From Verrucomicrobiia bacterium (lineage in GTDB: Bacteria; Verrucomicrobiota; Verrucomicrobiia; Verrucomicrobiales; DEV007), in NCBI GenBank assembly GCA_030425385.1, contig JAUIAH010000026.1, positions 1 through 64,000 on the forward strand: a DNA stretch of 64,000 nucleotides. Direction: 5' to 3'. The notes beneath the pieces were generated by a model. It did no database searches. It had not been told where the DNA came from and saw only the letters and a list, made by a program, of their open reading frames with translations. Positions 8,843 to 19,600 of this stretch are shown piece after piece. The position numbers were made by a program, and so were the translations under genes. How positions within the stretch are numbered: position 1 is the first letter of the stretch; every line of letters begins with the position of its first letter.

Positions 8843-9238
8843 ATGGACAAACTCCTTGCCGTTGGCTTTGGCGGCTTCTTTGGCGCCATCCTCCGCTATG
8901 GCTACGGGATCTGGATTCCCCGAATCCCATTCCTCGCGGATTGCCCCATGCCGCTCCCCACCTTACTCGCCAATCTCTCTGGCTGCCTGCTGATCGGCCT
9001 CTTGAAAGGAATAGCTGACTGCCTTTATCTCATCAGCCCCAGCACTTCCCTCTTTCTCTTCACTGGCGTCCTAGGAGCGTTCACCACCTTCTCGACGTTC
9101 GCATTTGAATCGTGGACCTTTCTTGAGGACGGCAAGATCTTTGAACTACTCCTTTACGTATCTCTCAGTGTCTTCCTAGGCATCGTGCTTGTCTGGGCTG
9201 GCTACAACCTATCCTGCCGACTCTTTCAAGATCCGTGA
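8843..9238 (+). CDS. crcB: Fluoride exporter CrcB/Fluc
   Basis: 131 residues from ATG 8843, which starts the first membrane helix (MDKLLAVGFGGFFGAILRYG). Four transmembrane segments are visible. The family's hallmark residues are present: LLANLSGCLLIG in helix 2 and GAFTTFSTFAFE in helix 3, the latter containing the phenylalanines and polar track that line the fluoride pore. CrcB works as a dual-topology dimer, so a single gene is sufficient. I looked for a fluoride riboswitch in the 84 bases upstream and did not see its conserved sequence. It is in the plus-strand run between the AsmA-like and lipoprotein genes. Confidence 0.93.
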   Translation: MDKLLAVGFGGFFGAILRYGYGIWIPRIPFLADCPMPLPTLLANLSGCLLIGLLKGIADCLYLISPSTSLFLFTGVLGAFTTFSTFAFESWTFLEDGKIFELLLYVSLSVFLGIVLVWAGYNLSCRLFQDP

Positions 9239-9290
9239 AGGGCAGGATTCTCTGTTGATGCGCGAGGAAATCCACCCTTTGGTCCTCATC

Positions 9291-9851
9291 ATGCGCATTC
9301 TTGGCCTCTTTCTCCTTCTCCTGGGTCTCGTTTCCTGCACCACCACGGTGGAAGACGAGTTTGCCGAGTTTGAACCGCTGATTCGCCCTCAAGGCAAGGC
9401 GGCTGAGGAAGAGAAAGCCATGCGGATGTTTGGCGACTACGACCCCAACAAGAAGAGCGCCTTCGCAGGGAAAGAGTTTAGGGGCAAAGAAGCGAACCTA
9501 CGCAGTTCCTTCGAGAAGAAGGCCTACGTGGATCATCCCTACTATCAATTGCGCAAGAAGGGCTACTTCTCTGACAAGAAAGCCTTTCGAACCAAGAGCG
9601 CACGCGAAGGTTCTCAGGTCGCTTCCTGGCAGAATAGCGAGAATTCCTGGTTCAAACGTGTCTTCTCCAAGAGACAATCCTCGGATGCGACCCGAGAAGT
9701 AGCCCGTCAAGACTTTCGTCTCCCCCAAGCACCTCGCACCTTTGATTCCCGCAGTCACTACGAGAAGCGCGATTATCCTCTCAAGATCATTGATGATCCT
9801 GACAAAGACAAGAAGATTGCCCGCAAGGACCTGCGCGATCTCCTGAACTAA
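9291..9851 (+). CDS. Putative lipoprotein of unknown function
   Basis: 186 residues from ATG 9291, which begins a lipoprotein signal MRILGLFLLLLGLVSC with the lipobox cysteine at residue 16. An upstream in-frame ATG at 9258 has a better-placed aggat sequence and would only lengthen the n-region. The mature protein is strongly basic and charged, with many Lys, Arg and Asp residues and no recognised domain; the tail reads RKDLRDLLN. It is likely tethered to a membrane by lipidation. It precedes tyrS by 32 bases. Similar short charged lipoproteins are common orphans in this phylum, but I cannot assign a role. Confidence 0.7.
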   Translation: MRILGLFLLLLGLVSCTTTVEDEFAEFEPLIRPQGKAAEEEKAMRMFGDYDPNKKSAFAGKEFRGKEANLRSSFEKKAYVDHPYYQLRKKGYFSDKKAFRTKSAREGSQVASWQNSENSWFKRVFSKRQSSDATREVARQDFRLPQAPRTFDSRSHYEKRDYPLKIIDDPDKDKKIARKDLRDLLN

Positions 9852-9883
9852 CTCTAGCCTATCTTTCCTATCATTTCGTTCAT

Positions 9884-11053
9884 ATGACCGAAGACGCCCT
9901 CACCCTGCTTTGTCAGGATACGGAACATATTCACAGCCGCGAAGAGCTGGCCACGAAGCTCAAATCTGGTCGCCCTCTTCGAGTGAAGCTTGGCGTGGAC
10001 CCCACGGCTCCTGACATTCATCTGGGCCACGCGGTACAACTAAGGAAGCTCCGGCAATTTCAGGATCTCGGCCATCAGGTGGTTCTTATCATTGGCGACT
10101 TCACCGCCATGATCGGCGACCCCTCGGGACGTTCCGCCACGCGCCCTCCACTCACTCACGAGGAAGTGTTAGAGAACGCCAAGACCTTTACCGAGCAGGC
10201 CTTTCTCATTCTCGACAAGGACAAGACGGAGACCGTCTACAACGGCGATTGGTTTTCCAAGATGCCCTTTCAAGAGGTCATCAAGCTCAACGCCAAGGTG
10301 ACCATGCAGCAAATGCTGCAACGCGAAGATTTCCGCAAGCGCATCGATAGCCACCAGGAAGTGCGTCTGCACGAGATTCAATACCCTATCATGCAAGGCT
10401 GGGACTCCGTCGTCATTCGCTCGGATGTAGAGATCGGAGGAACGGATCAGCTCTTCAATGTCCTTGTCGGACGCGACTTACAGAAAGGCGAAGGCATGGA
10501 TCCTCAAGTCGTCATGACTCTCCCCTTGCTCGAAGGTCTCGATGGCAACAAGAAGATGAGCAAGAGCCTCGGCAACTACGTGGGCCTCACTGATGTGCCA
10601 GACGACATGTTTGGCAAACTCATGAGCATCTCGGATGAGCTCATGCCGCGCTACTACCGCCTCGTTCTCGGTGAAGACATGGATGCCGAGATGCATCCCA
10701 TGGAAGCCAAGAAACAACTCGCCGCCAAGACGGTGGCACTCTATCACAACAATGATGCCGCTCAGGCCGCGCGCACCAATTTCGAGAACAAGTTTGCCAA
10801 AGGGAGCCTGGAAGAAGCGGACCTTCCTGAGGTTGACTGCCCACCTGCGGAGAGCCCGCTCATCGCCTTCGTGAGCCAAGTCTATCAACAGACCTTCGAC
10901 CAGAAGCGCTCTAATGGCGACATCCGACGCCTTATTCAGCAAGGCAGCATCCAGCTCAACGGTGAGAAGCTGTCGGATCCCAAAGCCACTCTAACACTCC
11001 GCGCGGGTGACGTTCTCAAGCTCGACAAGAAGCGCCTCATCCGTCTTCGGTAG
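9884..11053 (+). CDS. tyrS: Tyrosyl-tRNA synthetase
   Basis: 389 residues. Class I synthetase that charges tRNA-Tyr in the cytoplasm. The HIGH-type motif is H46-L-G-H49 and the KMSKS loop is at residues 224-228 (KKMSKSLGNYVG). The LIIGDFTAMIGDPSGRSATR stretch and VEIGGTDQLFN are typical of the tyrosine-binding fold. The C-terminal 60 residues form an S4 RNA-binding domain (GSIQLNGEKLSDP...LRAGDVLKLDKKRL). The arrangement matches the longer TyrS type with GDPSGR. It is followed by a small inverted repeat at 11074-11094. Confidence 0.97.
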   Translation: MTEDALTLLCQDTEHIHSREELATKLKSGRPLRVKLGVDPTAPDIHLGHAVQLRKLRQFQDLGHQVVLIIGDFTAMIGDPSGRSATRPPLTHEEVLENAKTFTEQAFLILDKDKTETVYNGDWFSKMPFQEVIKLNAKVTMQQMLQREDFRKRIDSHQEVRLHEIQYPIMQGWDSVVIRSDVEIGGTDQLFNVLVGRDLQKGEGMDPQVVMTLPLLEGLDGNKKMSKSLGNYVGLTDVPDDMFGKLMSISDELMPRYYRLVLGEDMDAEMHPMEAKKQLAAKTVALYHNNDAAQAARTNFENKFAKGSLEEADLPEVDCPPAESPLIAFVSQVYQQTFDQKRSNGDIRRLIQQGSIQLNGEKLSDPKATLTLRAGDVLKLDKKRLIRLR

Positions 11054-11073
11054 GCTGAGGCGAGCATCGCATC

Positions 11074-11094
11074 GCTCCCGAACCTACCGGGAGC
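11074..11094. terminator. Short inverted repeat after tyrS
   Basis: Perfect 7-bp stem gctcccg/cgggagc with a 7-base loop, 20 bases after the tyrS stop. There is no T-run behind it on either strand, so it is a weak terminator candidate or an RNA-stabilising hairpin. The 117-base gap to the next gene is the largest in this plus-strand run, which fits a transcription break here. Confidence 0.35.
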
Positions 11095-11170
11095 AGGACA
11101 TTCCGCTTTGACTCCCTCGAGGGGTCTCGTATCATCGCACGCACTCCCACCCGTAACCATCTACTGATCT

Positions 11171-12529
11171 ATGTCTGAAGAGCGCTCGTTTGCCACATCC
11201 GCCAAATTGGCGGTGATGATGTTTCTGCAATTTGTCATCTGGGGTGCGTGGTATGTCACCGCGCCAAACTACCTTTCCACCATCGGCTTCACGGCCGATG
11301 ATTTCAGCTGGACCTATGCGGTCGGCCCTTTCGCAGGCATGATTTCTCCCTTCTTCGTGGGGATGATCGCGGATCGTTTCTTCCCTGCTCAACGGGTCCT
11401 CAGCGTGCTTCACCTGATTGGCGGTGCTGTCATGCTCTACGCAACTACGCTGATGAAGGCCGAAACTCCTTCAGCAACGTCGATCAACTGGATGTTCTTT
11501 GGTCATATGCTCTGTTTCTACCCAACGCTCGCATTGTCTAACACCTTAGCAATGCGTCACATGACGAATCCAGAGAAGCAGTTTCCTGTCATTCGTGTGT
11601 TTGGAACTCTCGGTTGGATTCTCGCTGGGATCTTTCTCACCTTTATGGCGTGGGACACATCGATTGATATGTTCTATCTCTCAGGTTGGGCTGCGATCGC
11701 GCTCGGCGTCTTCAGTCTGTTCCTACCCCATACACCTCCCGGTGGAGCCGATGGAAAAGTCTCGATCCGAGAGATCCTTGGAATGGACGCTTTTGTGCTT
11801 CTCAAGAACCGCTCCTACTTAATCTTTATGGTCGCCTCGATGCTCATCTGCATTCCTCTCGCCTTCTACTATCAGATCGCGAGCCGCGTCGTGGAAACCG
11901 CCGCTCTCCCTATTGGACTGACGATGTCGACCGGCCAGATGTCGGAAGTCTTCTTCATGTTGCTAATGCCGTTGTTCTTCGCTCGTTTGGGCGTGAAGAA
12001 GATGTTAGCAATTGGCATGGCTGCTTGGGTCTTGCGCTATGTGCTCTTCGCATTCGGGACACCGAACCAAGTGAGTGCCATGATTGTCTTTGGGATTCTC
12101 CTGCATGGCATTTGCTATGATTTCTTCTTTGTCACCGGACAAATCTACACGGATCAAGTCGCTCCTAAGCCCATTCGAGCGCAAGCCCAAGGCATGCTCG
12201 TCTTCTTCACTTTAGGGCTTGGCATGTTCATTGGTGCCAAGGTCGCAGGCGTCATCGAAACCCAGCATACGCCACAAGCCTCTCTCGATTTGAAAGCGCA
12301 AGTAGTGGAAGTGAACGATCAGATCAAGGCAGCGGGAGAAGGTGCGGACACGACTGCGCTGGTAGAAGAGGCCAACGAATTGCGTCTACAGGAACTGCGT
12401 GCGGTTGAATGGAAACCCCTCTGGCTCAAGCCGGCTGGGTTTGCAGCGGCCGTCCTCATTATCTTTCTACTTCTATTCCGTGATCCCCCGCGGACAAGCG
12501 AAGGAGATCATTCTCCTCACGCTTCCTAA
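11171..12529 (+). CDS. MFS permease, nucleoside:H+ symporter-like
   Basis: 452 residues with about 12 hydrophobic segments. The N-terminal [23 protein letters not shown] and the segment [20 protein letters not shown] (the MFS loop 2-3 motif) resemble the NupG/XapB nucleoside and sugar permeases often found in PVC bacteria. A hydrophilic insert of about 50 residues ([19 protein letters not shown]...) precedes the last helix. It should import a nucleoside or sugar in exchange for proton movement. It is 13 bases upstream of a Gfo/Idh/MocA oxidoreductase, so the pair may take up and oxidise the same sugar. Confidence 0.87.
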   Translation: MSEERSFATSAKLAVMMFLQFVIWGAWYVTAPNYLSTIGFTADDFSWTYAVGPFAGMISPFFVGMIADRFFPAQRVLSVLHLIGGAVMLYATTLMKAETPSATSINWMFFGHMLCFYPTLALSNTLAMRHMTNPEKQFPVIRVFGTLGWILAGIFLTFMAWDTSIDMFYLSGWAAIALGVFSLFLPHTPPGGADGKVSIREILGMDAFVLLKNRSYLIFMVASMLICIPLAFYYQIASRVVETAALPIGLTMSTGQMSEVFFMLLMPLFFARLGVKKMLAIGMAAWVLRYVLFAFGTPNQVSAMIVFGILLHGICYDFFFVTGQIYTDQVAPKPIRAQAQGMLVFFTLGLGMFIGAKVAGVIETQHTPQASLDLKAQVVEVNDQIKAAGEGADTTALVEEANELRLQELRAVEWKPLWLKPAGFAAAVLIIFLLLFRDPPRTSEGDHSPHAS

Positions 12530-12542
12530 ACTACTTATTGAT

Positions 12543-13616
12543 ATGGCTAATCTTAAAGTTCTTGTCGTCGGTGCCGGAAACATGGGTGCTTCCCATGCCC
12601 GCGCGTATCAGAAGCTCGATGGTTTTGAAATCTGCGGTGTGGTGACGCGCTCAGAAGAAAGCCGCAATAAACTGATCGATTCATTAGGAGGCGGTATTCA
12701 GGGTTTCGGTAGTTATGATGACGCGCTGGCTGAAGCCAAACCTGACTGCGTATCGATCAATACCTACCCTGAGACGCACGCAGAGTATTCGCTCAAGGCC
12801 TTTGAAGCCGGAGCTCATGTCTTTCTCGAGAAGCCCATCGCCGAAACCGTCGAGGAGGCTCAGAAAGTAGTGGATGCCGCAAAGGCAGGCAATCGGAAGC
12901 TGGTCATTGGCTACATTCTCCGAGTTCACCCTTCATGGATCAAGTTTATCGAAATTGCGCACACGTTAGGGCATCCTCTCGTCATGCGGATGAATCTGAA
13001 CCAGCAGAGCCATGGCTACATGTGGGATGTGCATCGCAATTTGATGAATTCCATGTCTCCGATCGTCGATTGCGGCGTGCACTATGTGGACGTGATGTGT
13101 CAGATGACGCGCTCAAAGCCCATCCGCGTGAGTGCCATCGGAGCGCGATTGTCCGATGAACTGAATCCTGGCATGTACAACTACGGCCAATTGCAGGTAA
13201 CTTTTGAGAATGGCTCCGTTGGTTGGTATGAGGCCGGTTGGGGTCCCATGATGAGTGAGACCGCCTTCTTCGTGAAAGATGTGGTGGGACCGAAAGGTAG
13301 CGTCTCGATCGTCGCCAAAGACGCTGGCGGCAAATCCAAGTCCTCGGACATTGATTCCCATTCTAAGACGGAATCACTTCTCGTTCACCACGCAGACCTT
13401 GATGAGAAGCAGGAGTTCGCAAAGCCAGACGAAGTGATCGATCTCCAAGATGAGCCTGATCACGATGAATTGTGCGAACGCGAGCAGGCCTATTTCCTGA
13501 AATCGATCCAGGAAGATCTGGACCTGAGTGATCACATGGCGGATGCGGTGAACAGCCTCCGCATCGTCTTGGCTGCCGATCAGTCCTTCAAAGAAGGACG
13601 CGTCATTGATCTCTAA
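12543..13616 (+). CDS. Gfo/Idh/MocA family oxidoreductase
   Basis: 357 residues from ATG 12543. The N-terminal Rossmann motif is VLVVGAGNMGASHARAY and the catalytic EKP motif is FLEKPIAETVEEA. The C-terminal alpha/beta domain contains VDCGVHYVDVMCQM. Enzymes of this family oxidise or epimerise sugars and inositols with NAD(P). The substrate cannot be told, but its placement 13 bases after an MFS permease suggests an imported sugar. It converges on the TPR gene: the two stop codons interleave within CTAA (TAA at 13614-13616 on plus, TAG from 13615-13613 on minus). Confidence 0.9.
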   Translation: MANLKVLVVGAGNMGASHARAYQKLDGFEICGVVTRSEESRNKLIDSLGGGIQGFGSYDDALAEAKPDCVSINTYPETHAEYSLKAFEAGAHVFLEKPIAETVEEAQKVVDAAKAGNRKLVIGYILRVHPSWIKFIEIAHTLGHPLVMRMNLNQQSHGYMWDVHRNLMNSMSPIVDCGVHYVDVMCQMTRSKPIRVSAIGARLSDELNPGMYNYGQLQVTFENGSVGWYEAGWGPMMSETAFFVKDVVGPKGSVSIVAKDAGGKSKSSDIDSHSKTESLLVHHADLDEKQEFAKPDEVIDLQDEPDHDELCEREQAYFLKSIQEDLDLSDHMADAVNSLRIVLAADQSFKEGRVIDL

Positions 13617-16600
13617 GGCTTGAGATCCTCTTTGGTGATCACGCGCACGTCCATGTTCAGGTAGAGGTCGCTGCTCGCACTGTCTGCCTGGTGGACGCTG
13701 ATGGCGATGCCATTATCTCCAGCCTGAAGGAGATTGGGATCGATGAAGAAAGTGTCCGGCTGGCCCTTCTCGCCTTTCCCAGCGGCGGTGGTGGTGTGGG
13801 AGTCCGCGTCTTCGGCGCGCATGTTCATGCGGTGCACTTCCTTTCCGTTCACATACACGATCGCTCCATCGTCAGACTCCATCGTGGCATAGACCTTCAC
13901 ATAAGCTTTCGGATCGTCCACGTTCACGGTCTTCCGGAAATAGGCTGTTAAGGTTTTATTCGCGCTGTCACCACCGAAGGACAGACGCGACCGGACACTC
14001 TCCCCATAGCCAAGCGGAGCGGTCCCTTCCTGCCAGGAAGTATCATCGAACCCAGGTTGACTCCAGGTGGCCGGTGGAGCCTGTTGCCCATCGTAATAGC
14101 GCCAGCCATCACTCCCTTTCTCGATGAGAAACGTCTTGGCGTTCTCTAGCATGCTCACAAGATACACCTCTCCCTCGGGATGAATCTTCCGCCACTCCTC
14201 GACCAAGACGAGCTCTGGAATGGCCGGAGCTTTCCTTCCCGTGCTTGTGACCGCCACGGCTTTCAAATCGGGATCGAAGCGGATGGAGAACGTTTGATTG
14301 CCTAAGCGATCCTCGAGCTCCGGTTCATCGCTCAATTCCTCATAACGATAGAGCCGCGTGGAATCGTCCGATCTCAGAACGATCCCATAACGCGCCGCAT
14401 TGGATTCCTCTTCCCACAGCAAGCGCCATTGCTCCGTCCAGAACGCACTTTCCGCTTCGTCACCTGATTGGCGGGCAAGGGTCAACCCATCTGAAACCAA
14501 GGTGGGATGCATGGTGTAGTCGAGGCTTTCACGTGCCAAAGCCATGGCCGCCTTGGAGCCTTCAATTTCCGCGACCTTGCGAATCACCTCGGGCACTCGT
14601 GCGACAAGCAACTGGCGTTTGCCTAACAAGTCCTTGGCGAGACGCAACCAAACGGCATCCTCCTGCATATGCTCCGCGACATCGAGCAGCCAGAGATGTT
14701 GATCTGGTAGAGTAAGTTCTAACTCTTGCAAGGTGCTCAGATTTCTTCGTGCGGCGTCTTCAAAACCCAGATCGTGTTGGCGAATGGCTGCCAACGCGAG
14801 GATGCGGAGAGTCTGCGCATCGGTCAATTGATCCTTGCCATGCAACTCGCGGACCAAGCCACTTAGTGTAGCCAACCAAGATGCGGGTGCCTTCCACGAT
14901 TCCATCGATTCCGGAAAGAAGAGGCGCAAATCGGCATCGGTGAACCCACCTTGAAGGAGGGCGCTGTTACCACTGACATAATTCACGCTGCCATTCGCCG
15001 TCACCACCATCGTTGTTCCGTTAGGACCTGGAGGCGGCGAACTGGTGAGGGCATGCCGCAAGGCCGCTGCCGCTTCGTTTACGGCTCCCCCACTGGCCAG
15101 AAAGACGCTCACGAGCTTCGCGAGCATTGGTTGATCCAAATGTTCGCGCATCACTTCCTCGCAAATCGTTGCGGTCCGCCTCAGGGCTTGCTCTGCGGGC
15201 AACACCTCTTTCCATGTGTTCAGTACCAACATGTAATAGGGAACCATGTAGCGTAGATCCGTCGACGTCGGTCGCGACAACTCGAAGACACTTTCTAATG
15301 CACGCACCTCGTGGTCGCCCTCCAAATGCTGACGCACCTCATCAATCAAACTCCGCGTCGTGAGCCGTCCGTCTCCATAGTTGTAAGGGGAGAAAGTCGT
15401 CTTGCTAGCGCACCAGCGATACACCGCCAGCGCCCGCTCAGGCTGCCCGGTGCGTGCCTGGCAGCTTGCCAATCGCATCAGGGAGGCGGTGTCGTTCGCT
15501 CGAGCCAACCGAAAGAGCGCGTCGCGCAGGCCCGCAATCAATGCCTCATCCACATCCTCTTCCTCTTCCGCAGACATTTCTAACAGCGAGGCATAACGCA
15601 CCCGGTCTAACGGAGGCACCTCACCTGATTCCATGGCACTCAAAGCGTTCTTCAAGGCCTGCTCCAGTCCTTCCATAGCCATGTCAGCGCGAGCCAGTAC
15701 ATCCACTTGCTGTTGGAAAACCGTTCCCAAATACTGGTTGGGTTCCAATCCACGAAGCGCACGCGCAGCCTCCTCCTGCACGAACGCGCGATCCCCCTCC
15801 ACCTCGAAGATCGTCTTCTGATTCTCTTGGGCGCGACGTCGCACCTCGCTTGGATCAATGACGCGCTGGGTAAGGAATCCTTTCAAGCCACCCAAGGGTG
15901 AGGGCACATTCGACGCCACGCTAGCAGACTGCGAAGAGGGCCACCGATAGAGGCCCGTGTTGTACGGATTGTAATAGACATAGCCGCGGCTCGCGTCCAA
16001 TTGATCGAATCGACGCCACACCCGACGGAAAAGGTGTTGAGCCTCTGCCAATTCACCTGCTTCGACGCGACTCTTCACCTCGTTCATATTGGCAGGTGGC
16101 AATTGTTTCTCTTCATCTTGGAGATCAGACGAGGCGTCGTCGGAAGGGGCGCTTCCTGCTACCGCCACCGTAGCCACGCGAGCAGCTGTCACCATGGGAA
16201 CCGCGGGAGTCACGCGTGTCATGGGAACAGCGGCCACTGTCCTAGCAGGCGCTGGCGCTGGCGTTGCGGCGGCGTCCTCATTCTTGGCCTCCACAGGTGC
16301 AGGTGCGTCATCTTGCGGAAGCTGTTCGGCCAAGTCTGCCTGCACCGGGTGCTCTAACTGTTTCCAAAGATTTGCCAATGCCTGCCGGAGGGAGGCATTC
16401 TTGGGATCCTTCTCCACCAGTTCTTGCTGCAATTCGAGTGCTTCCCAAAGCAGCCCCATGGACTCTAACAACCGCCGACGCTCCTCACGAAAACTCTGTT
16501 CCTCCGGAAAGGCGGAGCTTGCCAACTCCAAATGTTGCATGAGCAAGCCCTGATCGCGAACCTGCTTCACGAAAGCGATGCGCTGCTTGGCAATCTCAAG

Positions 16601-19600
16601 GGGCTCATTGCCTTCAACCTTCTCTGCCCTATCGAAAGCTTCCAACAATGGCTGAAAGTACGCGGGCAAGAAGGCTCGCTGCAGGGCTTGCACACGCGCT
16701 GTCGCCACCTTGGAATCCTTCGCTAATGCCGCCACCTGGACCTCCTTGGCCAAAGCCACAGCTTCTTCCACACGTTCCCCGTCCTGCAAGAGTAGCGTCG
16801 CACGAAGGGCCTTCATCTCCGTTTGCTTCGCTTCCTCTAAGGCAGCTGCCAACTTGCCTAACAAATCTGCTCCAAACCCAAGATTCTGTTCTTTCTCACC
16901 CGAGGAATAGCGACGCGCTTGTTCCCACGCGAGGACCGGATCCTCCTTCGATTCGACCGCTGCATCCAGCACGAGCTCGGTGAAAAACTCACGAAAAGCG
17001 TCGTCCATGCCTCCCTCAAAACTCTTGATCAGGGTGAAGAGCACTTGAAGCCGAGTCGGTCCTTTCAGTTTGGGATAGGTCTCCTTCAGTGCCTCGGCAT
17101 ACTCCTCGCGATCCAAGGCGTTGAAGAGACTACCTAACGAATTGAGGTAGTATCCACCCTGACTGAGAGCCTGCTTTAGCGGCGCTTCCAGGTGCTCCCT
17201 CCCCAAGGTGAATCGCCTTCCTGTGAGGCGATTCAGTTGTTGCATGTAGTAATGTAAGGACGTGTTCGTACTAGGATCAAGATCCTCCAACTTGGTTGCG
17301 ACCAAATCGGTGAGCGCTTCCTTGGCTGTGTCGTCCACGTGTGGCCACACTCTTGAGAGAATCGAACTATACTGCCAGACTTGCGCACTCGGCGTCTTCA
17401 TCAGCGCTCTCCGCGCTAGCATAGCCACCATCTGCTGATCTTGAAGAAACAAGGCCGCGCTGAAGAGTTCCCCTCCCAACTGCGCTTCACTGTCATCCGC
17501 GGCCGCCACTCGCTCTCTCAAGGTCACGCGACTTTCCTCCCGCTGCCTCTCTAGTAGGTCGCGAAACCACCCGTCGCCATCTTTCCCGTGAACGCGTTCC
17601 AGCAAGCGCTCACCGGCCGCGTGACTGGGATGATCGGGACTCGCTGCCATCAATCTGGAGGCCACCTCCGGCATGCCCCAGCTCAGCAGGGTGCGACTCA
17701 ATCCAGGAAGCAGCGTCGTATCATGAGGAAAGCTTTCGATCAACTGCCGGTAGACCCGTTCGATCCGGTCCTGTTGCCCAAAGACAGCAGCCACACGACG
17801 GATGAGCCCGGCACGCTTCTCGGCTCTCGGACTTTGACGCAGGGTCTGGTCAGCCTCCGCGCGATCGAACTGTCGCACCTGCTCCAGATCGGCAGCCAGC
17901 GCGCGCTCCTGCTCCTCAAGAAAACGCTCTAACACTACCCCTTCAGTTGCCGTGGTGAGGTAGCCGGTGATCGCCCGGTTGAAGTACTTTCCAAAGGAAT
18001 CCTGATTCCTCGCATACACATATTGTTGAGACGCCTGAGTCCCCTCGTCCTTCAAAGTCATGGCCGGTTGTTGCGAGATGAGCACATCCAACACCCTTTC
18101 GTAGGCTTCTCGGGCCTGCTCTTGCTCTCCGAGCGTCTCTTTCAGTTCGCCTAATTTCAGCAGCAGGCTCACATCTACTTGATCTCCTAACAGAAGCTTC
18201 TCGTAGACGCGAAGCGCATTCTCAACATAACGCTTCTGCTCAAAGCTTGCGGCAACCTTGCGTTGAAAGGCATTGAAATCCGCCATGTCTTCCGCCCGAG
18301 CAAAGGTCTTGGCAGCACTTCGGATATCACCGCCATCCAGAAAGGCATGGCCCAAGTCCAGGTGGACCTGCGGGGGAACGGCTTCACCCATGCCGATGAG
18401 CCGACGCCCATAGCGCATGAGGCCTTCACGATCTTTGGCTGCGCGAATGCCACGACTGGCCGAACCAGAACCGCCGACGCCCACCTTGGCGAGTTCGACC
18501 AATTCGCGTAATTGTGAGGTACGGCGCTCCCCTGCGATGGGCAGGGTTTCCGAAAGCGAGCGCACCAGCATCGCTTGATCACGCAACTCCTCCGAAAGAT
18601 CGCCTAACAACTGGTAAAGATACACCTTGTCATCGCGCTGCGAAATACGCTCTAAGATCACGCGCCGAGCCCAGCGCAAGACCGGCTGACCCACGCGAGC
18701 ATTGAGAAGGCCATCAATAGCAATGGTGAAGAGATCATCCTTGTCGGCGTGCTCCACCAAATATTGAAAGACGCCTTGAGCCTGGGTCGCCTTGCCCACC
18801 GTCTTTAACGCATCGCCTAACAAGAGATAAGCATCGATGCGGTTTGGCTGCTCGGCAATGCCACGCCAATAGGCTGCCGTCGCCTCCTCATGCATCCCCG
18901 CGATCTTGAGAACCCCTGCCTCGAACTCCGCACTGGCTGCGTTCTGGGGAAGCGATCGCATTTCTAACAAGACCTCACGCGCCTGATCATGTTTCCCTCG
19001 CTCAAGACAGCTCATGGCCAGCTGCGTCAAATACTCTGGCGTACCTTCAGGATCCAAGCGCATCAGCTCGCGCAGAGTCTGCTCGTAATGGTAGTAATCG
19101 TTGCACATCACGTAGATACGCGCTTTCTCCTCTAACAATTGCACCTCTGATCCCCCTGATTGCTTGAGGAATTCCTCAATGATCTCGGATGCCGAGACGG
19201 GATCACCCACCTTGACGTAGAGGCGTACAAGCAAGGCACTGTCGCGCTTGTCAGCCTTCCCTGACAAAAGCTTCTCTTCCAGTTCAATGGCAATGTCAGC
19301 TAATTTCCCTAACCGCGACGCCGTCGCCATGAGGCGATCCTCGACATAGCGTCGGCGCCCGGGCGACTCCACGCGCAACCAGACGCGATGCCAATGGTCG
19401 AAGGCCTTCTCCTCATCTCCGGTCTCAGAGTAGAGCCATGCCAATCGCATCTCCAAATCGGCCGAGAAATTCTCCGGCCCTCGTGCCTCGCGCAAGCGTC
19501 GCAGCACATCAGCCGCCTTATCCTGACGACCAATCTGCTCCCAGGATTCCGCCAGTTGAACACGGTTGGCTGAATCGGCTGGAGCCATGGTTTCCATCCG